Part shown: in pieces, positions 12,649 to 23,057 of the stretch
Position numbering within the stretch: position 1 is the first letter of the stretch
Layout of the letters: each line of letters opens with the position of its first letter
Source of the DNA: Bimastos eiseni
Lineage: Eukaryota; Annelida; Clitellata; Crassiclitellata; Lumbricidae
Assembly (NCBI GenBank): GCA_959347315.1
Contig: OY365814.1
Coordinates: 5,880,034 to 5,944,033 of the forward strand
Direction: 5' to 3'
Length of the DNA: 64,000 nucleotides
Position numbers and translations under genes: made by a program
Notes under the pieces: model-generated
Database searches by the model: none
What the model saw: the letters and a program-made list of their open reading frames with translations, nothing else
What the model was told of the DNA's origin: nothing

Positions 12649-15600
12649 GTTAGTCATTCATTTATTCATTCATTTAGCTAGTCAATCATTCATCCAGTCA
12701 GTCATTAATTCATTCGATCATTCATTCATTCATTCATTCATTCATTCAGCCATGCAATAATTAATTCTTTCAGCCAATCAATCGGTGACAAAGTAAATCA
12801 GTCAATCAATCAATCAAATCAATCAATTAATCAATAAATCAAGCAGGTTCGTAATATTAGACTAATATCTGCATATTCTCATTGCCTGATGCGCAGTTAG
12901 GCTTGTCTCCTTTGGTACAAAGAGCGCACAGTGTGATCGGTCTCGAACTAGTTATTACTGAAAACACGCATTGCCATGTAAGTCTATCCGTATACCTGCT
13001 TATGAGATCTTACCCTATACAGGCGCTATGTGCATTATTCGTATAATTATCTATATCCAGTCACAGACAGACCAACACATACATCTATCCATACATTGGC
13101 ACATACGAACACTTAACCTGAGTGGAAATTGAAAAATGGGATCGATTTTCCAATTCAATGTACTAATTGGCTGGCTATTGTGATCACAAAGACCTTGATC
13201 ACCAGTCTTTGTTATAACCATAACTGACTAATTGTTCGCCAGCATTATACGTTGTCATCCTACCTGGCCAGGTACTGTTACCTGTAGGCAGGTAGACAAA
13301 AGGCTTCCAAGGCGATAAATCCATTCTCTCCTACATCTCTTATTTCAATCACGGGACTGTGTGGCCCAGTACAAGGCATTTTCAGTATAAGGTTACACTT
13401 GCTGTGAAACGATCCTTCTGGCAAGTTGTTCATGCACGATGTTTTTATTATCCCACCAGCTGGAACACTCTCTTCCCCCATACCGCCTTCAGGAGTCACC
13501 TGAGGTCTTTCCTGTTCTCCCTTTAGCCGTCCTGAGTCGAGAGCACCTGTGATCTCAAGTGGCGCTATATAACTGTCCCGTTGTGATAAAAATGACAATT
13601 ATGATTTACAATTCCGGTTCAAACAGTGTCAGTGATTCGTCTTCGTGCCTTTACCCAACTTGTCCTGTCTTTCCCAACTGATTCGTGGCGCGTCTCACAC
13701 ATTGATATTGAGATCACTGTTCGCTTAACTTAAAACGACCTCATGAGGCCTTTACTGTGACGAAACTACCGTCACCTCTCTCATTTAAGCTTACCTCATC
13801 TGTACAATTGGCACACTTTACGATGCTATGCTTGTAGCTAATTTGTACCGCACCCTAGGCCGTCGTACCTCGCTGCATCTTAGCCCATCCTAGACCACCT
13901 AGTAAATGCTTTCTTGCCCGGATGACGCAGTCATACCTGTTGGACCGGAGGTTGCCTTGTTTTTCCAGCATAATGTCAATCGCGTAAGGTAAGATGGGCG
14001 AGGTAACATAATAGCAAATCTTACCCACCCGTCGCATCTCGACTTACTTGTCCACCGAATGGTCTTGGTTACTCCAATCACGATGATTTTCACCTTAATT
14101 AATCACGATCTCAATTTAACTGATGTCCAGGCTGTTATTATAAAAAAAGCGCTATGGAAGCCATCAGATGGGATAACTCTTTACGATAGTCTGTATGGAT
14201 TGTTGTCCAGGCTACTTCCCGTTGCATCCCAGCCTCTGCGTGGTCTGGGCGTCGCTAGATGTCCTCATGTGCACGGCGTCCATCTGGCATATGTGCATCC
14301 TGTCCGTTGATCGCTACCTCACCCTTCGATATCCGATGAAGTACGGACGCAACCGATCGAAGGCGACAACGGTCCTCAAGATCACCTCTGTCTGGGTCAT
14401 CTCCGTCGTCGTCTGTAGTCCTCTGGCGATCACTGGTTTCCTCGATTACTCCAACGTCTACGTCAACCACACCTGCGTCCCTTCCATGAAACACTTTGTA
14501 CTCTACGGATCCGTCATGGCCTTTTACGTACCTCTGATCATAATGCTCGTGACCTACACACTGACCGTTAGCATCCTTCGCCGTAACCACCGTTTGATGA
14601 AGCTCCTAACGCTCAGCTCCCACCGCCGGAGGACCAGACCTTTACGCCGCGCGGCCAGTGAGGCGACTGGCAAGGCAGGAGGACGCCCGTTCCTACGCCC
14701 AGCTTCTCCGTCAGACACTGCGTTGCCCAACGTCGGTCCACCCAGCAGTTTACTAGACACGACCAGCGTCAGTTACCTCACGGCCAGTAGCTCCGTGCAC
14801 ACGGGGTCCAAGCCGAGCGCAACGCCTTCGGTGGAGCGACATAGTCCCGTCAGTGGACTGGAGCCAACAGCCCCGTGTAGTCAGGAGGGTGCCTCAAACG
14901 CCACGCTGTTTCCACCGTTTCAGGAACGCCTGAATGTCAGCACCATGTCGATCACGGCGACCCAATCACCGGCGTTGGCTCATTCGACCCCCGCACGATG
15001 GCAGTTCTCGCGTTCCCAGCCGTCGTTGTCCAACCTCAGCGCTGGGAACGCCACCAGGTCGAGGCCTAAGCCACTGACGATGACCTGGAGCTGCGGAGGA
15101 TCAGTGAAGGGCGTCCACACGACGAGTGCTAGGACGATATCTGAGCTGGAATCCGTGAGGAACTTCGATTTCCTGTCAGCTGGGACATCGATGAACAGCA
15201 TGGCGAGTAACTCAAGTTGGTCGAGCGCCTCCTGTAACGAACAGGCGATGTTCGAGCGATTGAGTTTGATCGAAGCGGAGATGGATGAGTGTCTGATGGA
15301 CACGAATGAAGGTCAATCAATGACGGATGCGGTTCTGTCTGATAAACGGGATGGAGAGTCAGTTGGGTGTGAAACAGGTTCGCCAGAGGATGATACAAAT
15401 CATCAAATACTGTTGACAGGAGACAACAAAGAGATGAATGACTCCAATGGCATCGGTGCTATGACTTCAGAGGGCAACATCCTCACCACAACCATCGGGA
15501 TTTCGCCTCCATCTACCCCAACGGGTTCAAACCTCGGGACGCCTCTCATCGAATCCACCAACAGAACGCAGGACTTCTACACTCAACAAATGCCTGTTGG

Positions 15601-17284
15601 TATCAACCTGAGGCGTGGAAGCGTATCTGTACCAATTGACCTGTGTGCGGAAAATCTCTATAAGAGCTCGACTTGTTTTAACTGGATTACCAATGGAAGA
15701 GCTGGCTCTCACAGAACCGTCCAAAGAACGACTTCAAAACCAATCGGCAATCATATCAACTCAAACACGGCATCTGACAGTGAAGACCGTGCCGGATGTG
15801 TCTTAATGCGGTCAACCTCGCCCTCCGAAAATAAGGCAGGCTCCCTTTCTTCCGCAGTTAGCTGGGCTACTGTGGGAGCAGGAGACGACGGGAGCCGACC
15901 TCGGATCGTGAGGTTGGCGGATGCCGTATCGAAGAGTCTTGGAGCCCAGCTGCAGTTCGTCAGTGTCCTCTCCTACTGCACTCCTCCGCGGAAGAGATCC
16001 CACCGCTCCTATCGAAAGTCGCCAACGTCACCAGGGCAGAGCTACGCGAGTTTACGTGTTAGAGGGGCCGACGAAAACAAACTTAGGTTACGTCCACCTG
16101 TGCGATCGAGACTAAACGCCACTTTAGCCTCCAACGAAGATATTGGCAAAATTGTTGGGAAGATTGCTATTATTCTGACTTCTGAAACGAATGATTCTGA
16201 TCCCAAAGCACAGACCATGGAAGACTACATGTTGGGTCACACTACACGTTCTGCTGCTAACCAGCATTGTTCCACTCCAGATATCTGCTCCAGTTTCTCA
16301 CATTCTTTGATCCGTACACCCTCTTTCCGATTAGGCACGACCTCCTCAGTAACGTCCTTCGAAAACGACGAAGCCGCTCTCACGGTAGAGTGCTCCACAC
16401 GCCACCAGACCGCATGCGTGGCGGATGGTGGATTCCAACAAATTCCACCGGTGACCGTATCGTCTCCAGTGTCCTCTCCCGAAGATAGACGACGCTCCAG
16501 TGCCTCCGAATATCCACCATCGACCCAACAAGGATTACTAACTCTATCGGAAGTCCCTGGAAAGGACGACATGAGAATCCAAAACCGGATGACATATCCC
16601 GGATCTTCCGGATCATCAGTTCCAGATAGTAAAGGGCTTCGGCGCTCACCGGATTTCTTAACCGTCCAATCATGCCACCGAAATTCTGACAGCGATCCAG
16701 AACGCAGTTCTCTGAGCAGTCGAAGGACTCGCTACGACTCGTGTTCCACCATTTCTGACGACACAAGTTCAGAGGTCGTCGTCAAGGCAACGTTCAGGTC
16801 CGCCTACCAAAGGAGCGGGAAAGGACGGCACCCATCAAGACACTCGTTGTTGGGGTCCACGTGCTGTCTGTGTCGTAGAGGCATGGACGGCGAGACCTGG
16901 CGCAACAACAGCGAGCTAGAACTCGTCTTGTCCAAGAAGGTCTCGAGGAACGAAAGGAAGGCGTCCAAGGTCCTTGGGATCATCCTCCTGGCCTTCGTAG
17001 TCTTCTGGTTTCCATTCTTCCTCGTCAATGTTCTATCAGCCATCTGTAAGAGCTGTGAGGAGTGGCTCAACTCAACCGTGGCCACTTCGGTCGTCTGGTG
17101 GGGCTACGCTTCATCGCTCGCTAACCCTGTCATCTATACGCTATTCAGCAAATCGTTCCGAACGGCCTTTAGACGATTACTCACTTGTACAGAACATGAG
17201 CATCATCACAAGAGAAGGAGCAGACTCTGGAACAAGAGCTTCAGAGGCAGAGCTGGGATTGCCTATTGCGAGCATGCCGTTTAA
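12309..17284 (+). CDS. 5-HT2-like: Serotonin 5-HT2-type G-protein-coupled receptor (join 12309..12648, 14211..17284)
   Basis: Rhodopsin-class amine receptor of the plasma membrane, 1,137 residues from two coding exons with a phase-1 intron. Visible: N-glycosylation site N14; GN of TM1 (N68); SLAVAD of TM2 (D96); amine-binding Asp in LDVLMC (D130); DRY at 147-149; Cys pair 123 and 202; S214 in TM5; FWFPFF in TM6 (W1046, F1049, F1050); Y1079 and NPVIY (1085-1089) in TM7. The TM1 start LNW, TM2 NYFLTSLA, TM3 TASI..C..S.DRY..LRYP and TM6 ERKASKVLG match 5-HT2 receptors, especially invertebrate ones; Gq coupling is then expected from the family. The loop between TM5 and TM6 (about 239-1026) is nearly 790 residues, Ser/Thr-rich, in one exon, far longer than usual. 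The start at 12,309 follows a splice acceptor at 12,280, so a non-coding 5' exon is likely. Another biogenic amine receptor class is less likely. Confidence 0.9.
12649..14210 (+). other. Receptor intron
   Basis: 1,562-bp intron between TM2 and TM3. It begins with ATTC/AATC-type tetranucleotide repeats (12,655-12,850) and contains a LINE 3' fragment at 13,420-13,595. Nothing else was recognised. Confidence 0.8.
13420..13595 (+). mobile_element. LINE 3' end, short
   Basis: Shares ccaccagctggaac, the word tttcctgttctccctttagc and the terminal agtggcgctatataa with the copy at 19,690-19,975. It is too decayed to translate beyond a few residues. Confidence 0.65.
14211..17284 (+). CDS. 5-HT2-like: Receptor coding exon 2 (TM3 to C-terminus, giant intracellular loop 3)
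   Basis: The acceptor ttgttgtccag ends at 14,210, and the split Gly codon restores the frame. The exon carries TM3-TM5, the whole ~790-residue loop, TM6-TM7 and a 40-residue tail with a possible palmitoylated Cys (RRLLTC). The stop TAA is at 17,282-17,284. The loop has no recognisable domain and is rich in Ser, Thr, Pro and basic patches, so it is likely disordered. Confidence 0.9.
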
Positions 17285-18162
17285 GGGCTGCCTTTGGCCA
17301 TGCCAGATGTGATGAATCTAGCCTCATTGGCAATAAGCCGCTGTGATCAAAGCAATTTATGCAGCGCCTTTTGAGTCTTATAAATAGCTGGTGCACTGTT
17401 AATTCGAAATGGTGTAAGTCAATGAATTGCAATGTATTTGCACATTTTAAGGTTGCTTAGAACCTCTTGGACGTACATAGACTGTAATGTAATGTGTAAT
17501 GTAATGCGTAGTGTAATGTGTCATTAATGTGTAATGTAATATGTAATGTAATGTGTCATGTAATGTGTAATTTCTACAATGCCAATGTCTTGTGCACAAA
17601 GCAAAAATTGATGCTGTGTGGGGCCTATGTATTTATTCAGACCCTGAATTGGCCTCAGACATGTCGAATGTATACTAATTGCAGTACAGTTAGTCAGGAA
17701 TAGAATCTCATAGTTAAAGGAATTGTTCAATTATTAGCTGAGCAATCTTGCAGATTAAATTCGATTATTGCTAAGTGATAGCAGTCAGGGTCATATAAGC
17801 AGCACGCACATACAATTACACACACATAAAGATATAAAAAAACTATATATATGTGATATATATCATTTATATATATATATGCACGCGTGTGTGAGAAGAA
17901 TCACATATTATATATATATATAGATAATTGTTTATATTTTTACTGAGTAGGCTATATAATATTTGTTGTCTTCATGTAACTTACATTAGGTCTTAACGTC
18001 TAAACGTATAAATTATGTTCATACGTTATGCTTATTTCATGTACATCCTATTGATGCGTGTTTGTCTTAATCTATGTTATAATGTTGTATATGTATATTT
18101 CAATGTGGGTCCTATTGTATGTCTTAATGTCGTAATGTACATGTATAAGGACATTTAAGTTA

Positions 18163-18168
18163 AATAAA
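18163..18168 (+). terminator. Candidate poly(A) signal of the receptor gene
   Basis: AATAAA about 880 bp after the stop codon, the nearest well-placed canonical hexamer on the plus strand. It would give a long AT-rich 3' UTR containing AT microsatellites and ATGTAATGTAATG-type repeats (17,480-17,570). Confidence 0.45.
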
Positions 18169-19029
18169 ACCCGACGCTGGAATGCATGAAATCAGTTTGT
18201 GCTTATTATGTGAAGCTCGGTGCAGTTGTTTCCTTTACTGCCTCTCTTCATACAATTGCATCGGGTTCAAGACGTCGTCAAAATCTTCCAGATTTATTTG
18301 CGAGATCTACAGTAAAGGAAAATCTTATCATTTTGGTTTCAATTCTAAGCTCATTTATATAGCTCACAATTTATGCCTGGGAAAATAATTGAATTTAAAA
18401 ATAATGTAATTGCCTATAAAAACTGCATTCTGGTCAACACCACCTTCATTTATTTTCTCTGAGTATTCTTTGATCACCTAAAAAAAAGAACTTGAGCAGC
18501 GTGGAGGCCGTTGGAGAAAGTTTTGAGCCTTCGATGAATTGTTGTTTATAGCTTTTGATGAAAGCTTGGGGTATTTTTGAGGTTTAATGATGATGGCTTT
18601 TGATGGATATAGCGAAAGTTGTGTTGAGAATAAAAACAGACGAAGAAGCGGAAGAGGGAAAATCTTTTATGGCTACTATCAGAGAAGGAGGAAGTGAATC
18701 GGCTATGTTCTGAAAATAGCTCCGATACTTAGAACTGTCATTGTGGGAAGAATGGAGGCAAAGGGAACGACGAGAAGACGTCTAGATGGATGTTACTGAC
18801 TCAGAGTTGATGGTCGTTGAAATACAGTAAACTAAAGAAGGAAGCCGAACATCGAGAGATGCAGCGCCACGGGACATCTGAACCTTCCAAAGAGCAGAGT
18901 AGGCTACGTAAAGAAGATCCTTGGACAACTCCTCTAACCCAAGACTAGTAGGCCTATATATAACATACATAGTACGCTTCCGGCAGTCTCTCAGATTTTC
19001 TCATAACTGGTTGTCTATCGCCTGCCATT

Positions 19030-19200
19030 CCTCGAGTGGAACTTGCAAGTGGCAGGAAAGGTTCATCTGATGTTAAAAGCTTTTGCAATAAACTGCCTCA
19101 ATCTATTCGCTCCACTGTCCTTGGTATGTGTCCATTCCAAAAAAACATTTTCCGCCTCAGCGTTGTTATGGTCGCCTCCTGTCTCCATCGACTAGCTCTT
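19030..19200 (+). mobile_element. LINE C-terminal remnant (weak)
   Basis: The open stretch FCNKLPQSIRSTVLG resembles the WN.LP..IR segment of LINE ORF2 C-termini. There is no tail and no other motif. Confidence 0.35.
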
Positions 19201-19689
19201 GGAATTGACCTGATTGTCAATCATCATCATTTTCATTGTACTTGTCGTGTTCATTACATCACACTTTCAGCGATTTTGAAACTTTACCATACGCTAATAA
19301 AAACATTAACATGTTACATTACATTGAAGCCGTCAAGTTAAATCTTCGTACCCTTTCCTGTCATCGAGGGATTTATTTGGGTTGCATGGGCACAGGGCCT
19401 CTGCGTCCCCTTCCAGGCAAACTAGACGCAGGGGTGACTCCATGGTTCCGAATGCCTGAGAGTGCGGCTCCTTTGGGCGCCTGGAGAAACGGTTGGCCTC
19501 CTGTAGCACGTGGCTTTGAAAACACAAGGAAATACTTTAGAAAACGACTTTACTCACAATTCAAGCCATATATATACATATATATATACATATATATATA
19601 CATATATATACATATATATATGTATATATATGTATATATATATATGCCACTGAAGTTGCTAAACGGCTATTATTGTGTCTGCCTCTACC

Positions 19690-19975
19690 TTCTGGGTCTC
19701 TGCACTAGGGTCTCTTCTATATTTAGCACCGGGATTTCCTTCGTTCCTTAGCCCGAGGACTGCTGGTGGTTCCCAGCAATGTGCTCAACCACGGCCCAAT
19801 CTAGTAGATTCGCCTACGTGGGTTCCACCAGCTGGAACAGCCCCTTCCTCTTTGGGAGGATCTGCTGTCTTTCCTCTGCTGTCTTCATGAGGCGCATCAA
19901 GACTTTCCTGTTCTCCCTTTAGCTATGTGTTGAGTCGTAAGCGGCTCTCATATCGAGTGGCGCCATATAAGTCAC
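19690..19975 (+). mobile_element. LINE 3' end, degenerate
   Basis: Contains YVGSTSWN-type and RRIKTFLFSL segments in different frames, the shared word tttcctgttctccctttagc (about 19,904) and the terminal gagtggcgccatataagt. It is a frameshifted copy of the family at 5,672 and 13,420. Confidence 0.65.
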
Positions 19976-19998
19976 GTCACTCGATATCAGAGGCGTAA

Positions 19999-20047
19999 AA
20001 TCGATCGTAATAGAACACTTAAAATAAGTGTTCTATTACAATCGATT
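19999..20047. repeat. Near-perfect hairpin, 23-bp arms
   Basis: The arm aatcgatcgtaatagaacac tta is followed by a 3-nt loop aaa and its inverse, with one C/T mismatch. It lies just after a LINE end. There is no T-run or downstream gene that would make it a terminator. Confidence 0.9.
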
Positions 20048-20635
20048 GCAATTAATGTCCGATGCGAAAGAAGCTGCCTAGTGTTGCAAGGTGATAAACG
20101 ATAAGTAAGATGGTTTATGATCAGCTCGGGCTCTGTACGTGATGAGTGTGAGCCTGAGGAGATTACGCCAGCGCGACACAAAAAGCAGATATGAGTATGG
20201 TCTGTCACGACACGAGAGTTCGTGAAACGGTCAAGTAGCATGGTGCAGTACTTTAGTTAGAGGAAGTGGTGTGCAGTCAGGGATACTACGGAGTTGCAAC
20301 AGTGAAGTAGCGTCTGAATAAGACAGGGCTTCACTGTTATGAGTGATGCTGAATGCTGAGTCGGCAGTGGAGACTGCCTGTTGGACTCTCCTTAGATAAA
20401 GCATCTGGTTGGAGGGTGTGATGAGGCGAAGATGACTCATGAACAGTAGATGATAGATAGAGCATAGAATAGAGAGGACAAAGCAGCTTCGCTCTAATCC
20501 TGAGCTCAGTGCACTAAACAAAGTTGAGGGAATGGAATTTATTGCACTATATGAAACTAAATAAAACTAGATTAGACATTCGAAAATGAATCAAATCATA
20601 TCAAATGAGACACATAAAAACTTAACAAGACCAGT

Positions 20636-20762
20636 CGTCCATCAATCATTCAATCAATCAACCAACCAATCAATCATTTAATCAATCAATCAGTCAATCA
20701 ATCAATCAATCAATCAGTCAATCAATCAGTCAATCAATTAGTCAATCAATCAATCAATCAAA
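20636..20762. repeat. (AATC)n tetranucleotide array
   Basis: Imperfect AATC repeat with some AGTC units. Confidence 0.9.
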
Positions 20763-21104
20763 CTATCTATCTATCCTTTCATACAGTCACTGAGTCGTTT
20801 ATTCAGCGCTTCAAAATGGAGCTGAATGCAACTTCAATGGCATCGTCAACAAACCTAGGCATCATCTCCTCTGTATATATATATTCATCATGTACAATAC
20901 CTCGTATAGTGGAGCAGTTGGTTCGATTCTTGCCGTACTCATCAGACGTGTCAACTATAAGGTGAAAGAGCATCGATACGTGTTACAATTTAGCGCAATA
21001 GATTACAAAATTCTTAACAAAATACTTCAGCAAGTAAAAAACGATATTTTCACGACAGCATTTTAAGTTACAGACAGAGAGTGTTGAATTAGTTCTAAGT
21101 CACA

Positions 21105-21475
21105 GTACTTGAAGTCAAGGCTGGTTCCGAAAACTAGTAATCACTCAACGCGGTCATCTACCTGCCTTTCTGTAGCTGTTCCCCGTATTAAGACTGCTCT
21201 TGGTTGTCGAGCTTTCTCGGTTGCTGGACCAAAATTCTGGAACTTTCTCCGTGTGTTTATTCGTTCTGCTCAGTCTCATTCTTTGTTTAGATCTCGTCTC
21301 AAAACCTTCTTTTTTCAGTTGGCATACCATCCGTAGGCTGTCTCTCTGTCTTGACGGACTGACCCCCCGGAATTGACTGGATCACGGTGAGGATTTGATG
21401 CGCCATCGATTGATGCACTTGGCATTAGACACTGACGCAATAGAAGTGCTGATTAATAATAATAATAATAAGCTA
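21105..21475 (+). mobile_element. LINE 3' end with (AAT)n tail
   Basis: Translation gives CRAFSVAGPKFWNFL, FRSRLKTFFF and a stop, the canonical C-terminus of CR1/L2-type LINE ORF2. A tail of AAT repeats ends near 21,470. Only the last ~75 codons remain open. Confidence 0.75.
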
Positions 21476-22807
21476 ATGTAATCAGGCCAAAGCTAATGAA
21501 TGCAATAGTTTAACCAAATAATTCAATAATAACCCAGTTAATAATAAAATTATCAATTAATATTTTTTTCAGTTGCTATTATTAATTAATTCCATGAATA
21601 TTAATGAAAATATCTCATTCCAATATAATGACTTCTATATCGCCGTCAAAAAACGTCCACGAGAACACTCCGTGTTGTCTCAATGATAATATACTTAAAT
21701 GTAACAATTAGGCCTACTTACATAAATTAAATTTCAAGACTATTAATGATAATTATTTAAAGTATCCATAATTAATTAATTAACCTGCTCCTCTTCGTCT
21801 CCTGTTATTACGAGCTCAAGGTAATCGCAATGACCATCACGCTAAAACAAATGACCATTTAATCAAAGCAATTAACTACGTTAAGCAACGAACGATCTAA
21901 TTATCATCATCAGTTTCTGGCGCCAATCATTTTCCAGCGATGGGTATGAATATGCAACTTCCTGCATTTTTCTTCGGCCAGGTGTAAAATAAATCAGCTT
22001 TCGCTAATTTAATTGAACTAAAATTTATAATATTCATCATACAAGCAATAATCTGTATTACATAATGAGGCTCTGTTTCAGTGTTTCTGATCTATTTTAA
22101 CCAGAAAGAGATTATAATGGCTTTCTTGAACATTCCTGAAATCTTTATACCATTTTAAATGCGTCGTTCTATTTGTTCCGCGCCACAGTAGACAAGTTTT
22201 ACAAACAAAGTTGAACCGATGCTAACCTGACCGCAGGAAGTGGTTAATACGCCGCTCCAGTTGGCCAGCTTATTCTGAAAGAAAGTTTTCGACAGGTTAA
22301 TCTAGATAAAGGTTATCCAGAATATTCCAAAGTATTCGAATATAATTCAGAACAATCCACAGTACTGTAAGGTACACCAAAGCAATCCAATATAATGAAA
22401 ATATCTGAATAGAACAATCAACATTTTTAAGTAACTTAATTCATTAATCAGAGATAATTCAAAATATTTAAAATGAATTGAAAATAATATTAGATGATCT
22501 ATGTTTTTAAAGGCGATCCAACGTATTTTGAAATAATTCAAGCAACGCTCTAATATAAATAACTGAAATTAATAAAAAAACACAAACTCAAAAACTCAAA
22601 GCAAAGTATACCAACAATTGAATAATCAGCCAATTAATGCTAATTACTAAGTGTTATGAAATGCGGAGAGGTAAGATAAAAAAAACGAATAGACAAGATA
22701 ATCACAAGATATGATAAGGATTAGGCATACAATTTAAGACTAAATAAAACTAAATTATTCTAGAATAGCACGCACTTGACTTGGTAAGTTCTGATTGGCT
22801 GATGAAA

Positions 22808-23057
22808 TCAGGTTAGATTAATCCCAGCCATCCCATTGGCTGCCGTTACCTTCTTATAGAAATTAACGAGGTCGCGCAGAGACTTGTGGTCACGACTCTC
22901 TCCTGTGATCTGAAAGTTTCCGTTCATCAATTGATCGATCATATAGTGTCGACATCTGTTGCTGTCCTTAAACGACAGAGTATATCCCAAGCGGGTCTCA
23001 CCCAGACGAACGAGGAAACATCCAACAGGTTGGTGCTTCAAAAGTTCCTCAGCATCC
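22808..23057 (-). CDS. Myosin-SH2 exon 23 (SH2 core and stop)
   Basis: Residues 832-914. Carries [39 protein letters not shown] and [11 protein letters not shown], i.e. SH2 helix A, strands B-D and helix B. The arginine of FLVR and the strand-D histidine needed for phosphotyrosine binding are both present. Acceptor cttccatag; stop TGA at 22,808-22,810. Confidence 0.93.

Larger units (their letters stand above)
18169..22807. other. Convergent intergenic region between receptor and myosin
   Basis: Holds LINE remnants (19,030-19,200 weak; 19,690-19,975; 21,105-21,475), a long hairpin (19,999-20,047), an AATC/AATC-type array (20,636-20,762) and AT-rich unique DNA. No exon recognised. The 3' UTR of the myosin gene must lie in its upper end, but I see no convincing AATAAA on the minus strand. 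Confidence 0.6.
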
